A DNA stretch of 8,808 bases from CAYRXE01 sp964428205 (GTDB lineage: Bacteria > Patescibacteriota > Gracilibacteria > Peribacterales > Peribacteraceae), in the NCBI GenBank assembly GCA_964428205.1, contig CAYRXE010000040.1:1-8808 (forward strand), in the 5' to 3' direction. Below, in pieces: positions 1 to 5,802 of the stretch; positions within the stretch are counted from its first letter, which is position 1; every line of letters starts with the position of its first letter. A program made the translations under genes and the position numbers. The notes beneath the pieces were generated by a model. It saw nothing but the letters and a program-made list of their open reading frames with translations. It did no database searches and had not been told where the DNA came from.

Positions 1-50
1 GTCTTCATCAGGTTGGAAACCTGAGGTAATAACCATTATACGACACCCGC
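1..50 (-). tRNA. tRNA-Gly (anticodon UCC), 5' part, cut by window edge
   Basis: Read on the - strand from 50 down to 1, the sequence gives the acceptor strand GCGGGTG, then TC, a D-arm (GTAT...ATTAC around AATGGTT), and an anticodon stem TCAGG/CCTGA closing the seven-base loop TTTCCAA. The anticodon is TCC, for glycine. The order and many bases match bacterial tRNA-Gly(UCC) as I know it from E. coli. The variable region begins just before the window edge; the T-arm and the 3' acceptor strand lie outside. It is transcribed in the same direction as the alkD-like gene but has its own strong promoter. Confidence 0.9.
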
Positions 51-59
51 GTGCCAAGG

Positions 60-68
60 ATTATAGCA
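60..68 (-). promoter_or_regulatory. Extended -10 promoter of the tRNA-Gly gene
   Basis: On the - strand, TGC is followed directly by a perfect TATAAT (65 down to 60). This is a consensus extended -10 element. Its end lies 9 bases before the first tRNA base at 50, so transcription would start about 3 bases upstream of the mature 5' end. I see no good -35 box at 16-18 bases spacing; the TGn extension may compensate. It also falls in the 54-base gap after the alkD-like stop codon, where I see no terminator hairpin. Confidence 0.75.
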
Positions 69-104
69 AGGGCTACACGCAAAACCAGAGTCTAAAAACG
101 CAAT

Positions 105-812
105 TTAGCGCATTTGTAGGTACCGCTTTCTTTGCGGCTCCGGGAACTTCTCTATCGCATACCTAAGCATGGTACGTGGCATCTTCGCTCCGTGCTTGGC
201 CAGGAACTTCTCTAAGAGCTTCACATCTTTCTTTCCCATCTCTCGGAGCATCCAGCCAACCGCTTTGTGGATGAGATCGTGCTTATGAGTGAGCAGTAAT
301 TCCGAAAGCTTGATAGTGTCTTCGTACTGTCCGCGACGGATCAATTCCTGAGTAGCCACGATGCCAATGCGCTGTGTCCACAAATGATTCTTTGTAACGA
401 ACGTATAAAGGATCTTGCGATCTTTTTGATCAAGCAGTGAATGACCGAGGATCTGCGGAGCGGTGCTATCGACTAAGTCCCAGTTATTCACGGCTTCGAG
501 GTGATCCAAGTAGAACTTCACGAGCTGCTTTTTGATCTTCGGATCCTTCGCACGTTGGTACTGAGAGACAAGAATGAAGAGCCCGACCATGCGTACCTCG
601 TGGATCTTATTTTCTAAGAGCTTCTCTACTTCTGGAAGCGCGAGATCGTGATGAAGCTTCGCCACACTGCGCATTTGTGGAACCGTCACGCCCATAAACA
701 CATCCCCTTCTCCATATTCACCCTTTCCTGTCTTAAAAAACTTGGGAAAGAACGCAGCCGAGGTTGGATCGTGCAGTGCCTTGAGATCGCGGATGACGAT
801 GGCAGCAGACAT
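105..812 (-). CDS. alkD: AlkD-like DNA alkylation repair protein (DNA glycosylase)
   Basis: This 235-residue protein matches the DNA alkylation repair family of AlkD, made of stacked HEAT-like helical repeats. AlkD removes positively charged alkylated bases such as 3- and 7-alkylpurines from DNA in the cytoplasm. All four residues known to matter in Bacillus cereus AlkD can be placed: Trp and Asp in NNWDLVD (W111, D115), Arg in WTQRIGIV (R148) and Trp in HKAVGWMLRE (W187). The length is normal for the family (about 237), so the gene looks complete and functional. The start at 812 gives the usual N-terminus, and a -10-like box ends 6 bases upstream, so the transcript is probably leaderless. 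It is divergent from the transporter gene and has no evident link to isoprenoid synthesis. Family assignment is secure; the exact lesion range is not visible from sequence. Confidence 0.88.
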   Translation of the reverse strand: MSAAIVIRDLKALHDPTSAAFFPKFFKTGKGEYGEGDVFMGVTVPQMRSVAKLHHDLALPEVEKLLENKIHEVRMVGLFILVSQYQRAKDPKIKKQLVKFYLDHLEAVNNWDLVDSTAPQILGHSLLDQKDRKILYTFVTKNHLWTQRIGIVATQELIRRGQYEDTIKLSELLLTHKHDLIHKAVGWMLREMGKKDVKLLEKFLAKHGAKMPRTMLRYAIEKFPEPQRKRYLQMR

Positions 813-818
813 ATCTGC

Positions 819-824
819 ATACTA
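819..824 (-). promoter_or_regulatory. -10-like box of the alkD-like gene, overlapping the opposite-strand -10
   Basis: On the - strand TAGTAT (824 down to 819) fits TAnnnT and ends 6 bases before the ATG at 812. Transcription would begin at or next to the start codon. It overlaps the + strand box TACTAT at 820-825 by five bases, so both directions may share one opening site. No convincing -35 box is seen. Confidence 0.5.
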
Positions 825-825
825 T
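820..825 (+). promoter_or_regulatory. -10-like box of the NRAMP-related transporter gene
   Basis: TACTAT fits TAnnnT and lies 27 bases before the ATG at 853, which would give a 5' leader of about 20 bases that includes the Shine-Dalgarno at 841-845. It is part of a near-symmetric ATACTAT core also usable on the other strand. There is no clear -35 box at normal spacing. Confidence 0.45.
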
Positions 826-840
826 CCATGGAAAGACGAA

Positions 841-845
841 AGGAG
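841..845 (+). promoter_or_regulatory. Shine-Dalgarno site that fixes the transporter start at 853
   Basis: AGGAG sits 7 bases before ATG 853, an ideal spacing. It decides against starting at the earlier in-frame ATG at 742, which would overlap the divergent alkD-like gene. It is the only clear Shine-Dalgarno in front of a protein gene in this window. Confidence 0.8.
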
Positions 846-852
846 TAGCGTT

Positions 853-2169
853 ATGGCCATGCCCCAGAAGAAGAAAGTTACAAAGAAGTCTGCAAGTAAG
901 AAAGAAGAGAAGCGCAGCATCTGGAAAAAGCTTGGCCCCGGGTTCATTACCGGAGCCTCGGATGATGATCCATCGGGCATTGCGACCTACGCACAGACAG
1001 GAGCGATGTTCGGCTACAGCCAGCTGTGGTTGGCGCTCTTCACGTTGCCGTTCATGGTCACAATTCAGGAGATGTGTGGCCGCATTGGCATGGTCACAGG
1101 CAAAGGACTGGCTTCTGTATTAAAAGAGAACTACGGCAAGACGATCCTCTGGTTTGCCGTCATTCTTCTGGGTATTGCAAACACGGTGAATGTGGGTGCC
1201 GACCTGGGTGCAATGGCATCGGCATCGGAGTTGGTTACGGGTATTCCCTTCACATGGTCTCTGATCGTCTTCACCGCACTTTCGCTCGGACTCCAGATCG
1301 CGATCCCCTACCACAAGTACGCGCCCATCCTAAAGTTCTTTGCCTTCTCACTCTTGGCATACGTGATCACGGTGATTCTGGTGGATCAAGATTGGACCGC
1401 GATCGCTCGCAGTACATTCATTCCATCCTTCACATTTACCGAAGAGAGGTTGATGAACGTGGTGGCAGTCCTTGGTACGACCATCGCTCCCTACCTCTTC
1501 TTCTGGCAGGCGAATGAGGAAGTAGAAGAAGAAATCGAAAAAGGATGGCTCTCGTCTTTTGGCTCCTGGATACACAAAAAGAAGATTACGAAGGAGGACA
1601 TCCGCGATATGCGGCACGACACCGCCATTGGCATGACCTTTAGTAACTTCGTCATGTTCTTCATCATTGCCACATCGGCATCGACCCTCGCACGTGCAGG
1701 AATTACCAACATTGAAACCGCGCACCAGGCAGCCGAGGCACTCACTCCGCTCGCAGGAAAATTTGCCGGCATTGTGTTCTCACTCGGCATCATTGGAACG
1801 GGACTCCTCACGGTTCCGGTTCTTGCCGGAGCAAGCGCATATGCTTTTGCAGAGGCCATGAACTGGAAAGAAGGACTTTCTCTCGATTGGAAGCGCGCAC
1901 AAGGCTTCTACGCCGTCATCGCCATCTCCATGCTGATTGGTGTGGCGCTGAACTACGTCGGCATCCCTCCATTCCGCATGTTGTATCTCACAGCCATCCT
2001 CAATGGTGTGCTCGCACCTCCCCTGATTGTGCTGATCGTGCTCATGGCCGGTAACAAGAAGATCATGGGCAAGGCCGCGAGCGGCAAGATCAGTAAGACG
2101 GTTGGCTGGATTGCCGCAACGCTCATGGGAGCTGCAGCTATTGCGCTGTTGTATACATTCGTCCGGTAA
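853..2169 (+). CDS. NRAMP-related (SLC11-like) divalent metal ion transporter
   Basis: This 438-residue membrane protein has about 11 hydrophobic segments after a lysine-rich cytoplasmic tail (residues 5-26). TM1 carries GASDDDPSGIATY (34-46), the position of the NRAMP metal-binding DPGN motif, here DPSG. TM6 has APY (212-214) where classical NRAMP proteins have MPH, so the metal-binding methionine that favours Mn2+/Fe2+ is missing. A charged loop rich in Glu and Lys (about 222-252) follows. The protein therefore belongs to the NRAMP-like group of COG1914, not to standard MntH, and its ion could be Mg2+ or another cation; this is inference. The start was chosen from AGGAG 7 bases upstream. 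The gene is 27 bases from idi and reads the same way, so it may be co-transcribed, but idi also has its own -10-like box. Confidence 0.85.
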   Translation: MAMPQKKKVTKKSASKKEEKRSIWKKLGPGFITGASDDDPSGIATYAQTGAMFGYSQLWLALFTLPFMVTIQEMCGRIGMVTGKGLASVLKENYGKTILWFAVILLGIANTVNVGADLGAMASASELVTGIPFTWSLIVFTALSLGLQIAIPYHKYAPILKFFAFSLLAYVITVILVDQDWTAIARSTFIPSFTFTEERLMNVVAVLGTTIAPYLFFWQANEEVEEEIEKGWLSSFGSWIHKKKITKEDIRDMRHDTAIGMTFSNFVMFFIIATSASTLARAGITNIETAHQAAEALTPLAGKFAGIVFSLGIIGTGLLTVPVLAGASAYAFAEAMNWKEGLSLDWKRAQGFYAVIAISMLIGVALNYVGIPPFRMLYLTAILNGVLAPPLIVLIVLMAGNKKIMGKAASGKISKTVGWIAATLMGAAAIALLYTFVR

Positions 2170-2181
2170 GCAAAAGCACGC

Positions 2182-2187
2182 TACAAT
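2182..2187 (+). promoter_or_regulatory. -10-like box directly upstream of idi
   Basis: TACAAT (five of six consensus bases) lies in the 27-base gap after the transporter stop codon and ends 9 bases before the idi ATG at 2197. There is no Shine-Dalgarno in the gap. It would start transcription of the isoprenoid operon 0-3 bases ahead of the start codon. No good -35 box is seen. Confidence 0.5.
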
Positions 2188-2196
2188 CGGTGTTCC

Positions 2197-2387
2197 ATGA
2201 CACGCACTGTCACCCTCGTCGATTTACAGGGCACCATTCTTGAAGAATGCCCCATCCTGGAAGCACATCAGTCTCCAGGCAAACTCCACCGTGCGTTTTC
2301 GGCGTACGTGTTCTCGATGGATGGCAAAGAATTGCTCCTGCAGAAGCGCCATGATGGGAAACTCTTCGGCGGTATGTGGGCAAACAC
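2197..2387 (+). CDS. idi: Isopentenyl-diphosphate delta-isomerase, type I, N-terminal part (3' end lost in gap)
   Basis: Type I IDI is a metal-dependent Nudix-fold enzyme that interconverts IPP and DMAPP, needed when IPP comes from mevalonate. The 63 visible residues align with the E. coli IDI N-terminus: LVDLQGTIL, LHRAFSAYVF (with the conserved metal-binding region His), LLLQKR and finally GGMWANT. The last stretch is the start of the W-T-N-x-C-x-H-P motif that holds the catalytic cysteine; the Cys itself and the Nudix region fall in the run of N. Compared with E. coli IDI (182 residues), about 115 C-terminal residues are missing. The open frame continues after the N run, but the sequence there belongs to a different protein (UppS), so the coding region is cut here. 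Confidence 0.85.
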
Positions 2388-2487
2388 NNNNNNNNNNNNN
2401 NNNNNNNNNNNNNNNNNNNNNNNNNNNNNNNNNNNNNNNNNNNNNNNNNNNNNNNNNNNNNNNNNNNNNNNNNNNNNNNNNNNNNNN
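2388..2487. other. Assembly gap (100 N) hiding the idi 3' end and uppS 5' end
   Basis: Exactly 100 N, the usual placeholder for a gap of unknown size. The left flank is the N-terminal third of type I IDI and the right flank is the last 81 residues of UppS. If both genes have normal length, about 115 IDI residues and about 165 UppS residues are missing, so the real gap should be at least about 0.85 kb. Additional genes could be hidden in it. Confidence 0.9.
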
Positions 2488-2733
2488 AAAATTTCCGATC
2501 CAAAGACGGCAAATGAAGATGTGATCGCCTCTCTGTTGGATCACCCAGAACTTCCGCCGATTGATCTCATCATCCGCACCTCCGGTGAGCAACGCACAAG
2601 TAACTTTTTCTTGTGGCAGAGTGCGTACGCGGAGTGGAAGTTCATTGATAAGCACTTCCCAGAGATCACCGAGGACGACTTAGAGACAGCTATTGGTGAT
2701 TTTGAAGGCCGGAAGCGGCGATTTGGAGCATGA
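2488..2733 (+). CDS. uppS: Undecaprenyl diphosphate synthase (cis-prenyltransferase), C-terminal part
   Basis: The 81 residues after the N run are the C-terminal third of a Z-type prenyltransferase. UppS adds IPP units to farnesyl diphosphate to make the C55 lipid carrier for cell wall and surface polysaccharide synthesis. The signature IIRTSGEQRTSNFFLWQ is present, followed by AYAE and the C-terminal RKRRFG. Counting from E. coli UppS, the arginines of RTSGEQR match R194 and R200 (diphosphate binding) and the Glu of AYAE matches E213 (Mg2+ binding across the dimer). About 165 N-terminal residues, including the catalytic Asp, lie in the gap. The stop overlaps the next start as ATGA, so uppS and the mevalonate kinase gene are translationally coupled. 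Reading this piece as the C-terminus of IDI would be wrong. Confidence 0.88.
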   Translation, partial: KISDPKTANEDVIASLLDHPELPPIDLIIRTSGEQRTSNFFLWQSAYAEWKFIDKHFPEITEDDLETAIGDFEGRKRRFGA

Positions 2734-3539
2734 GCAGCATTGCCACTGCTTGCGGCAAAGTGATCTTGAGTGGTGAATATGCTGTGGTTTTTGGGCACAG
2801 AGGCATTGCGCTTCCCGCTCTGGATAAGACCATCACTGTGACGTTCGAAGAAATGCTCACTGCAGGATCCTTGTCGCTCCATTCCATTGCTGTCGACTCC
2901 AATCATCCCAAGTGGGAATCGTACATGGCACGCATTGTCAGTCTGTGCGAAGCAAAAAGTCAGGAGAATTTTTTTGGAAAGCTGACTATCACCGGCAATC
3001 TACCCGTAGGCAAAGGCATGGGTTCCTCAACTGCGCTCGTGATTGCGACGTGCAAGTGCTTGCTCGGATCGAACGTGGACGAAGTGTTTTGCAAGAGCGT
3101 AGAAAACACGGTGAATCCGGGGAACAGCGGCCTTGATTTTGCAGTTATTTGGAATCATGCAGGTGTGATCTTCAAAAAAGGAGAATCCACTCAGCACTGC
3201 CCCCTCGCTCGTGATGTTCTTGAGGGCACGGAGCTGATCGACACCGGTATGCCCGAGCAAACGACTCCAGAACTTGTGGCGTGGATAAAGGATCGTGCAG
3301 AAGAAAAGGAAATCAAAGAGGCTCTCGAAACAATCGGCCAATGCACCGAGAGAATCCTTGCGGGCGAAGACCTCAAGACCGTCATCAAAGATCATCACCG
3401 AGCACAGGTTGCCCTTGGTGTGGTACCCGAGGCTGTTCAGGAATTGATCAGAGACATCGAAGCCAAAGGAGGCGCTGCCAAGGTTCTTGGAGCAGGAACG
3501 AGAACTGGAGGAGGTGGGATGGTGCTCCAAATCCCCTAG
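2730..3539 (+). CDS. mvk: Mevalonate kinase (GHMP kinase family)
   Basis: This 269-residue GHMP kinase most likely phosphorylates (R)-mevalonate to 5-phosphomevalonate with ATP. Visible motifs in order: CGKVILSGEYAVVFG (8-22, with the substrate-side Lys K10), the glycine-rich ATP loop PVGKGMGSST (92-101), GNSGLD (131-136, D136 as the likely catalytic Asp), and a C-terminal glycine-rich motif GAGTRTGGGGM (254-264). VFGHRGIALP resembles mevalonate kinases, while GEY instead of GEH is more typical of phosphomevalonate kinases, so the latter is an alternative. It is short for the family (usually about 300-330 residues). The start overlaps the uppS stop by four bases; GGAG lies only one base before the ATG, so reinitiation is likelier than Shine-Dalgarno binding. 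Family certain; exact substrate likely but not proven. Confidence 0.78.
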   Translation: MSSIATACGKVILSGEYAVVFGHRGIALPALDKTITVTFEEMLTAGSLSLHSIAVDSNHPKWESYMARIVSLCEAKSQENFFGKLTITGNLPVGKGMGSSTALVIATCKCLLGSNVDEVFCKSVENTVNPGNSGLDFAVIWNHAGVIFKKGESTQHCPLARDVLEGTELIDTGMPEQTTPELVAWIKDRAEEKEIKEALETIGQCTERILAGEDLKTVIKDHHRAQVALGVVPEAVQELIRDIEAKGGAAKVLGAGTRTGGGGMVLQIP

Positions 3540-3560
3540 CCCAAGCCCGAATACTCGCCG

Positions 3561-3566
3561 TATAGT
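3561..3566 (+). promoter_or_regulatory. -10-like box directly upstream of mvaD
   Basis: TATAGT (five of six consensus bases) lies in the 33-base gap after the mevalonate kinase stop codon and ends 6 bases before the ATG at 3573. Transcription from it would start at the ATG itself. No real Shine-Dalgarno is present at normal spacing, and there is no clear -35. Confidence 0.5.
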
Positions 3567-3572
3567 TGGGCT

Positions 3573-4598
3573 ATGCCCGCTTACGCGTCATCCGTCCCAA
3601 ATATCGCCCTCATTAAATACTGGGGTAATCGCAATGACGACTTACGTCTGCCGGCAGCGGATTCTGTGTCGATGACTCTCAATACTCCGCACGTCGAAGT
3701 GACGGTGGATCACAGCGAGATTCTGACCGTGCGTTCGTTTGAGTTCGACGGTCGTGAGCGCGAGATGACCATGAAGCACATGGCACGTTTTCAAAAACAT
3801 TTGGAATGGACCAAGCAGTACTTGATGGAACTGGGACTCGAAAGTGCTATCCCGGGTTCACTCAGTTACACCATCCACTCGGGCATTCCTCCTGCCGTAG
3901 GACTCGCATCATCCGCGGCTGTCTTTAGCTGTATTGCAGAAGCTATCGCCGGACTCGTACGCCAGAAAACCCGCGAACTCACACGTCAGGAAGTGAGTGT
4001 GATTGCTCGTTTGGGCTCAGGATCTGCAGCCAGGAGCGTCTACGGCGGGTACAGCTCACTTGTGGCAGGAGAAGGAAATGACATTGGCAGTTCCTACGCA
4101 GAACAGATCATCCCAGCGGAGTACTGGCCTCTGCATGACATCGTCATTGTGCCGAGTGTGAAAGAAAAAGAGCATGGCTCCACCGAAGGTCATAGCTTCG
4201 CAGGTACAAGTCCTCTGTTTAAAAAGCGCGTGCACGACATCATGGATCACCGCCAGAAGCAGTGCATCGATGCACTCAAACGTCGTGACTTTGAGTTGCT
4301 CCAGAAAGTTGCCGAAGCAGATTCCATCAACATGCACGAAGTGATGAAGTCCTCGACTCCGGCCCTGCACTACTTGAGCGAAGACACCTACAAGATCATC
4401 GATGAGATCGAGGTCTACCGCCGCATGAAGAATCTTGCCGTGCTCTACACCATGGATGCCGGCCCCACCGTCCACTTGATCTGCACAGAAGAGGCTAAGG
4501 CAGAGGTATTGCACTATGCCCACTCCAAGGAGGAATACACGATATTTGTGGCTAAAACGGGCGAGGGATCAAAGCAGAAGGATAAGCCACACGCCTAA
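3573..4598 (+). CDS. mvaD: Diphosphomevalonate decarboxylase (possibly phosphomevalonate decarboxylase)
   Basis: This 341-residue GHMP-fold enzyme performs ATP-dependent decarboxylation of (di)phosphomevalonate, classically giving IPP. Signature regions: VPNIALIKYWG (8-18), GLASSAA (110-116), the phosphate/substrate loop GSGSAARS (148-155, with R154), and MDAGPT (294-299), whose D295 is the expected catalytic Asp. One oddity: the family signature is normally KYWGK, but here the last Lys is Asn (N19, codon AAT). That Lys is, as I recall, near the diphosphate of the substrate in yeast and staphylococcal enzymes, so a monophosphate substrate is possible, as in the phosphomevalonate decarboxylases of haloarchaea and Roseiflexus. 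MDAGPT also has Thr for the usual Asn. The start gives the normal N-terminus and follows a -10-like box by 6 bases. Confidence 0.87.
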   Translation: MPAYASSVPNIALIKYWGNRNDDLRLPAADSVSMTLNTPHVEVTVDHSEILTVRSFEFDGREREMTMKHMARFQKHLEWTKQYLMELGLESAIPGSLSYTIHSGIPPAVGLASSAAVFSCIAEAIAGLVRQKTRELTRQEVSVIARLGSGSAARSVYGGYSSLVAGEGNDIGSSYAEQIIPAEYWPLHDIVIVPSVKEKEHGSTEGHSFAGTSPLFKKRVHDIMDHRQKQCIDALKRRDFELLQKVAEADSINMHEVMKSSTPALHYLSEDTYKIIDEIEVYRRMKNLAVLYTMDAGPTVHLICTEEAKAEVLHYAHSKEEYTIFVAKTGEGSKQKDKPHA

Positions 4599-4605
4599 AG
4601 TGAGG

Positions 4606-4611
4606 TACCAT
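4606..4611 (+). promoter_or_regulatory. -10-like box directly upstream of the HMG-CoA reductase gene
   Basis: TACCAT fits TAnnnT, lies in the 21-base gap after the mvaD stop codon and ends 8 bases before the ATG at 4620. GAGG at 4602-4605 is 14 bases from the start, too far for a normal Shine-Dalgarno. This is the weakest match in the set. Confidence 0.4.
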
Positions 4612-4619
4612 AGGCACTC

Positions 4620-5777
4620 ATGGATTTACGAGATCTTCCCGCTGGCCTGAGTGCATCGGAACGCGTTGATGAACGACGTAGTCGAGTAGAGAAACAGCTC
4701 GGCAACGATCTCTCGAAGCTTGCACCCAAACCTGATGTTGTTGGAAGTGCAGATGAAAAAAATTGTGAGCAGATGATTGGTGTCGTGCCGGTTCCCGTCG
4801 GCATCGCCGGTCCACTCAAGATCACACTCAGTTCTGGCGAAGTCATTGAACGATATCTTCCTCTCGCCACAACCGAAGGCGCACTCGTCGCGAGTGTGAA
4901 TCGCGGATGCAAAGCACTGACGATGAGTGGCGGCACGAAGGTGGAGTCGATTCATCATGGAACATCTCGCTCCATTGCTTTTAAAAGAAAGGAGGCCGCG
5001 GGACAGAAGGCATTGATTGAGCATGAGGCTCAAAAGTGGCTTCCTGTAGCGCAATCCACGAGTAACCACCTCAAGGTTTTGCACTACGATTTGGATGAAA
5101 CTGCTGATCATATTTTCCTGACCCTCTTCTGCGACACCGACGAAGCGATGGGCATGAACATGGTGACAATTGCCGCTCAAGCAGTGGGCGAATGGATCGA
5201 AAAAGAAATCGACGGGCTCACACTTGTGACCGTCGCTGCCAATGTTGATAGTGATAAGAAGGCGAGCGTGCGCACGCACGACGAAGGTCGTGGCTTCGAA
5301 GTAAAAGTGGAGGCAATCATCCCCTCCTCAGTGATTGGTGATGTACTCAAGACCACTCCCGAAAAACTCTTGGATGTTGCACGTGCAAAATTGGAAGTAG
5401 GTTCTGCACTCGCAGGTGCGATTGGGAAAAACCTCCATGCAGCGAACATCATTGCCGCGATGTTCATTGCCACAGGTCAGGACCCCGCACACGTGGTCGA
5501 AGGCTCATTGACCGATACCACGGTGGAGGATCACAAGGACGGAATCCTGATTTCTGTACGCATTCCCGCACTCATGATTGGCATCCGAGGTGGAGGCACG
5601 GATCTCCCGGCACAAAAACAGGCACTGGATCTGCTGTTGGGAGAAAAAACGAAGCTATCGCCTCGGCAACAGTTAGCCGAAATCATGGGTTCGGCTGTTA
5701 TAGCGGGAGAGATTTCACTCCTCGCTGCGCAAGCCACCGGAACGCTTGCAAAAGCCCATAAAAACCTCGGCCGTTAA
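4620..5777 (+). CDS. mvaA: HMG-CoA reductase, class I type, soluble
   Basis: This 385-residue enzyme reduces HMG-CoA to mevalonate with two NAD(P)H, the committed step of the pathway. It has no membrane anchor, as in archaeal and Streptomyces enzymes. Motifs: IGVVPVPVGIAGPL (53-66), LATTEGALVAS (82-92, catalytic E86), DEAMGMNM (174-181, nucleotide binding), SDKKAS (211-216, catalytic Lys K213), ATGQDPA (284-290, catalytic Asp D288) and KAHKNLGR at the C-terminus (H380, the catalytic His of the mobile tail). TTEG and the C-terminal His place it in class I, which usually uses NADPH, and not in the class II group of Staphylococcus and Pseudomonas mevalonii. All four catalytic residues are intact. 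The start at 4620 follows the mvaD stop by 21 bases. Confidence 0.92.
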   Translation: MDLRDLPAGLSASERVDERRSRVEKQLGNDLSKLAPKPDVVGSADEKNCEQMIGVVPVPVGIAGPLKITLSSGEVIERYLPLATTEGALVASVNRGCKALTMSGGTKVESIHHGTSRSIAFKRKEAAGQKALIEHEAQKWLPVAQSTSNHLKVLHYDLDETADHIFLTLFCDTDEAMGMNMVTIAAQAVGEWIEKEIDGLTLVTVAANVDSDKKASVRTHDEGRGFEVKVEAIIPSSVIGDVLKTTPEKLLDVARAKLEVGSALAGAIGKNLHAANIIAAMFIATGQDPAHVVEGSLTDTTVEDHKDGILISVRIPALMIGIRGGGTDLPAQKQALDLLLGEKTKLSPRQQLAEIMGSAVIAGEISLLAAQATGTLAKAHKNLGR

Positions 5778-5786
5778 TAAGGTGTC

Positions 5787-5795
5787 TGCTACACT
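5787..5795 (+). promoter_or_regulatory. Extended -10-like box directly upstream of mvaS
   Basis: TGC followed by TACACT (5790-5795) forms an extended -10 in the 25-base gap after the reductase gene. It ends 7 bases before ATG 5803. The only purine-rich stretch, AAGG at 5779-5782, is 20 bases from the start and cannot act as a Shine-Dalgarno. The same TGC extension precedes the tRNA promoter's TATAAT. Confidence 0.5.
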
Positions 5796-5802
5796 CTGCG
5801 CA

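Noticed and set aside
1..40. A tRNA-Ser(GGA) on the + strand, from the loop TTGGAAA between TCAGG and CCTGA
   Set aside because: Downstream on + there is no T-arm (no GTTCGA-like loop). The - strand instead gives a full acceptor, D-arm and anticodon arm of tRNA-Gly(UCC) with a TATAAT promoter in front.
51..104. A terminator after the alkD-like gene
   Set aside because: No GC-rich hairpin followed by a T run is seen on the - strand there; only the tRNA promoter is recognisable.
742..852. An N-terminal extension of the transporter starting at ATG 742
   Set aside because: It would overlap the divergent alkD-like gene by 71 bases and adds sequence not typical for the family. AGGAG lies 7 bases before ATG 853.
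2197..2733. A natural IDI-UppS fusion protein of 178 residues
   Set aside because: The join lies inside a 100-N placeholder. Both partners would lack essential halves (IDI catalytic Cys and Nudix region, UppS catalytic Asp), so a collapsed gap is far more likely.
2731..2733. TGA recoded as glycine, as in Gracilibacteria/SR1
   Set aside because: TGA ends uppS, mvaS and thiolase exactly where family C-termini end and where the next gene starts; the standard code fits.
5746..5802. A 19-residue longer start for HMG-CoA synthase
   Set aside because: The extra residues are encoded within and just after the reductase gene and do not resemble the family. ATG 5803 directly gives the conserved archaeal-type N-terminus.
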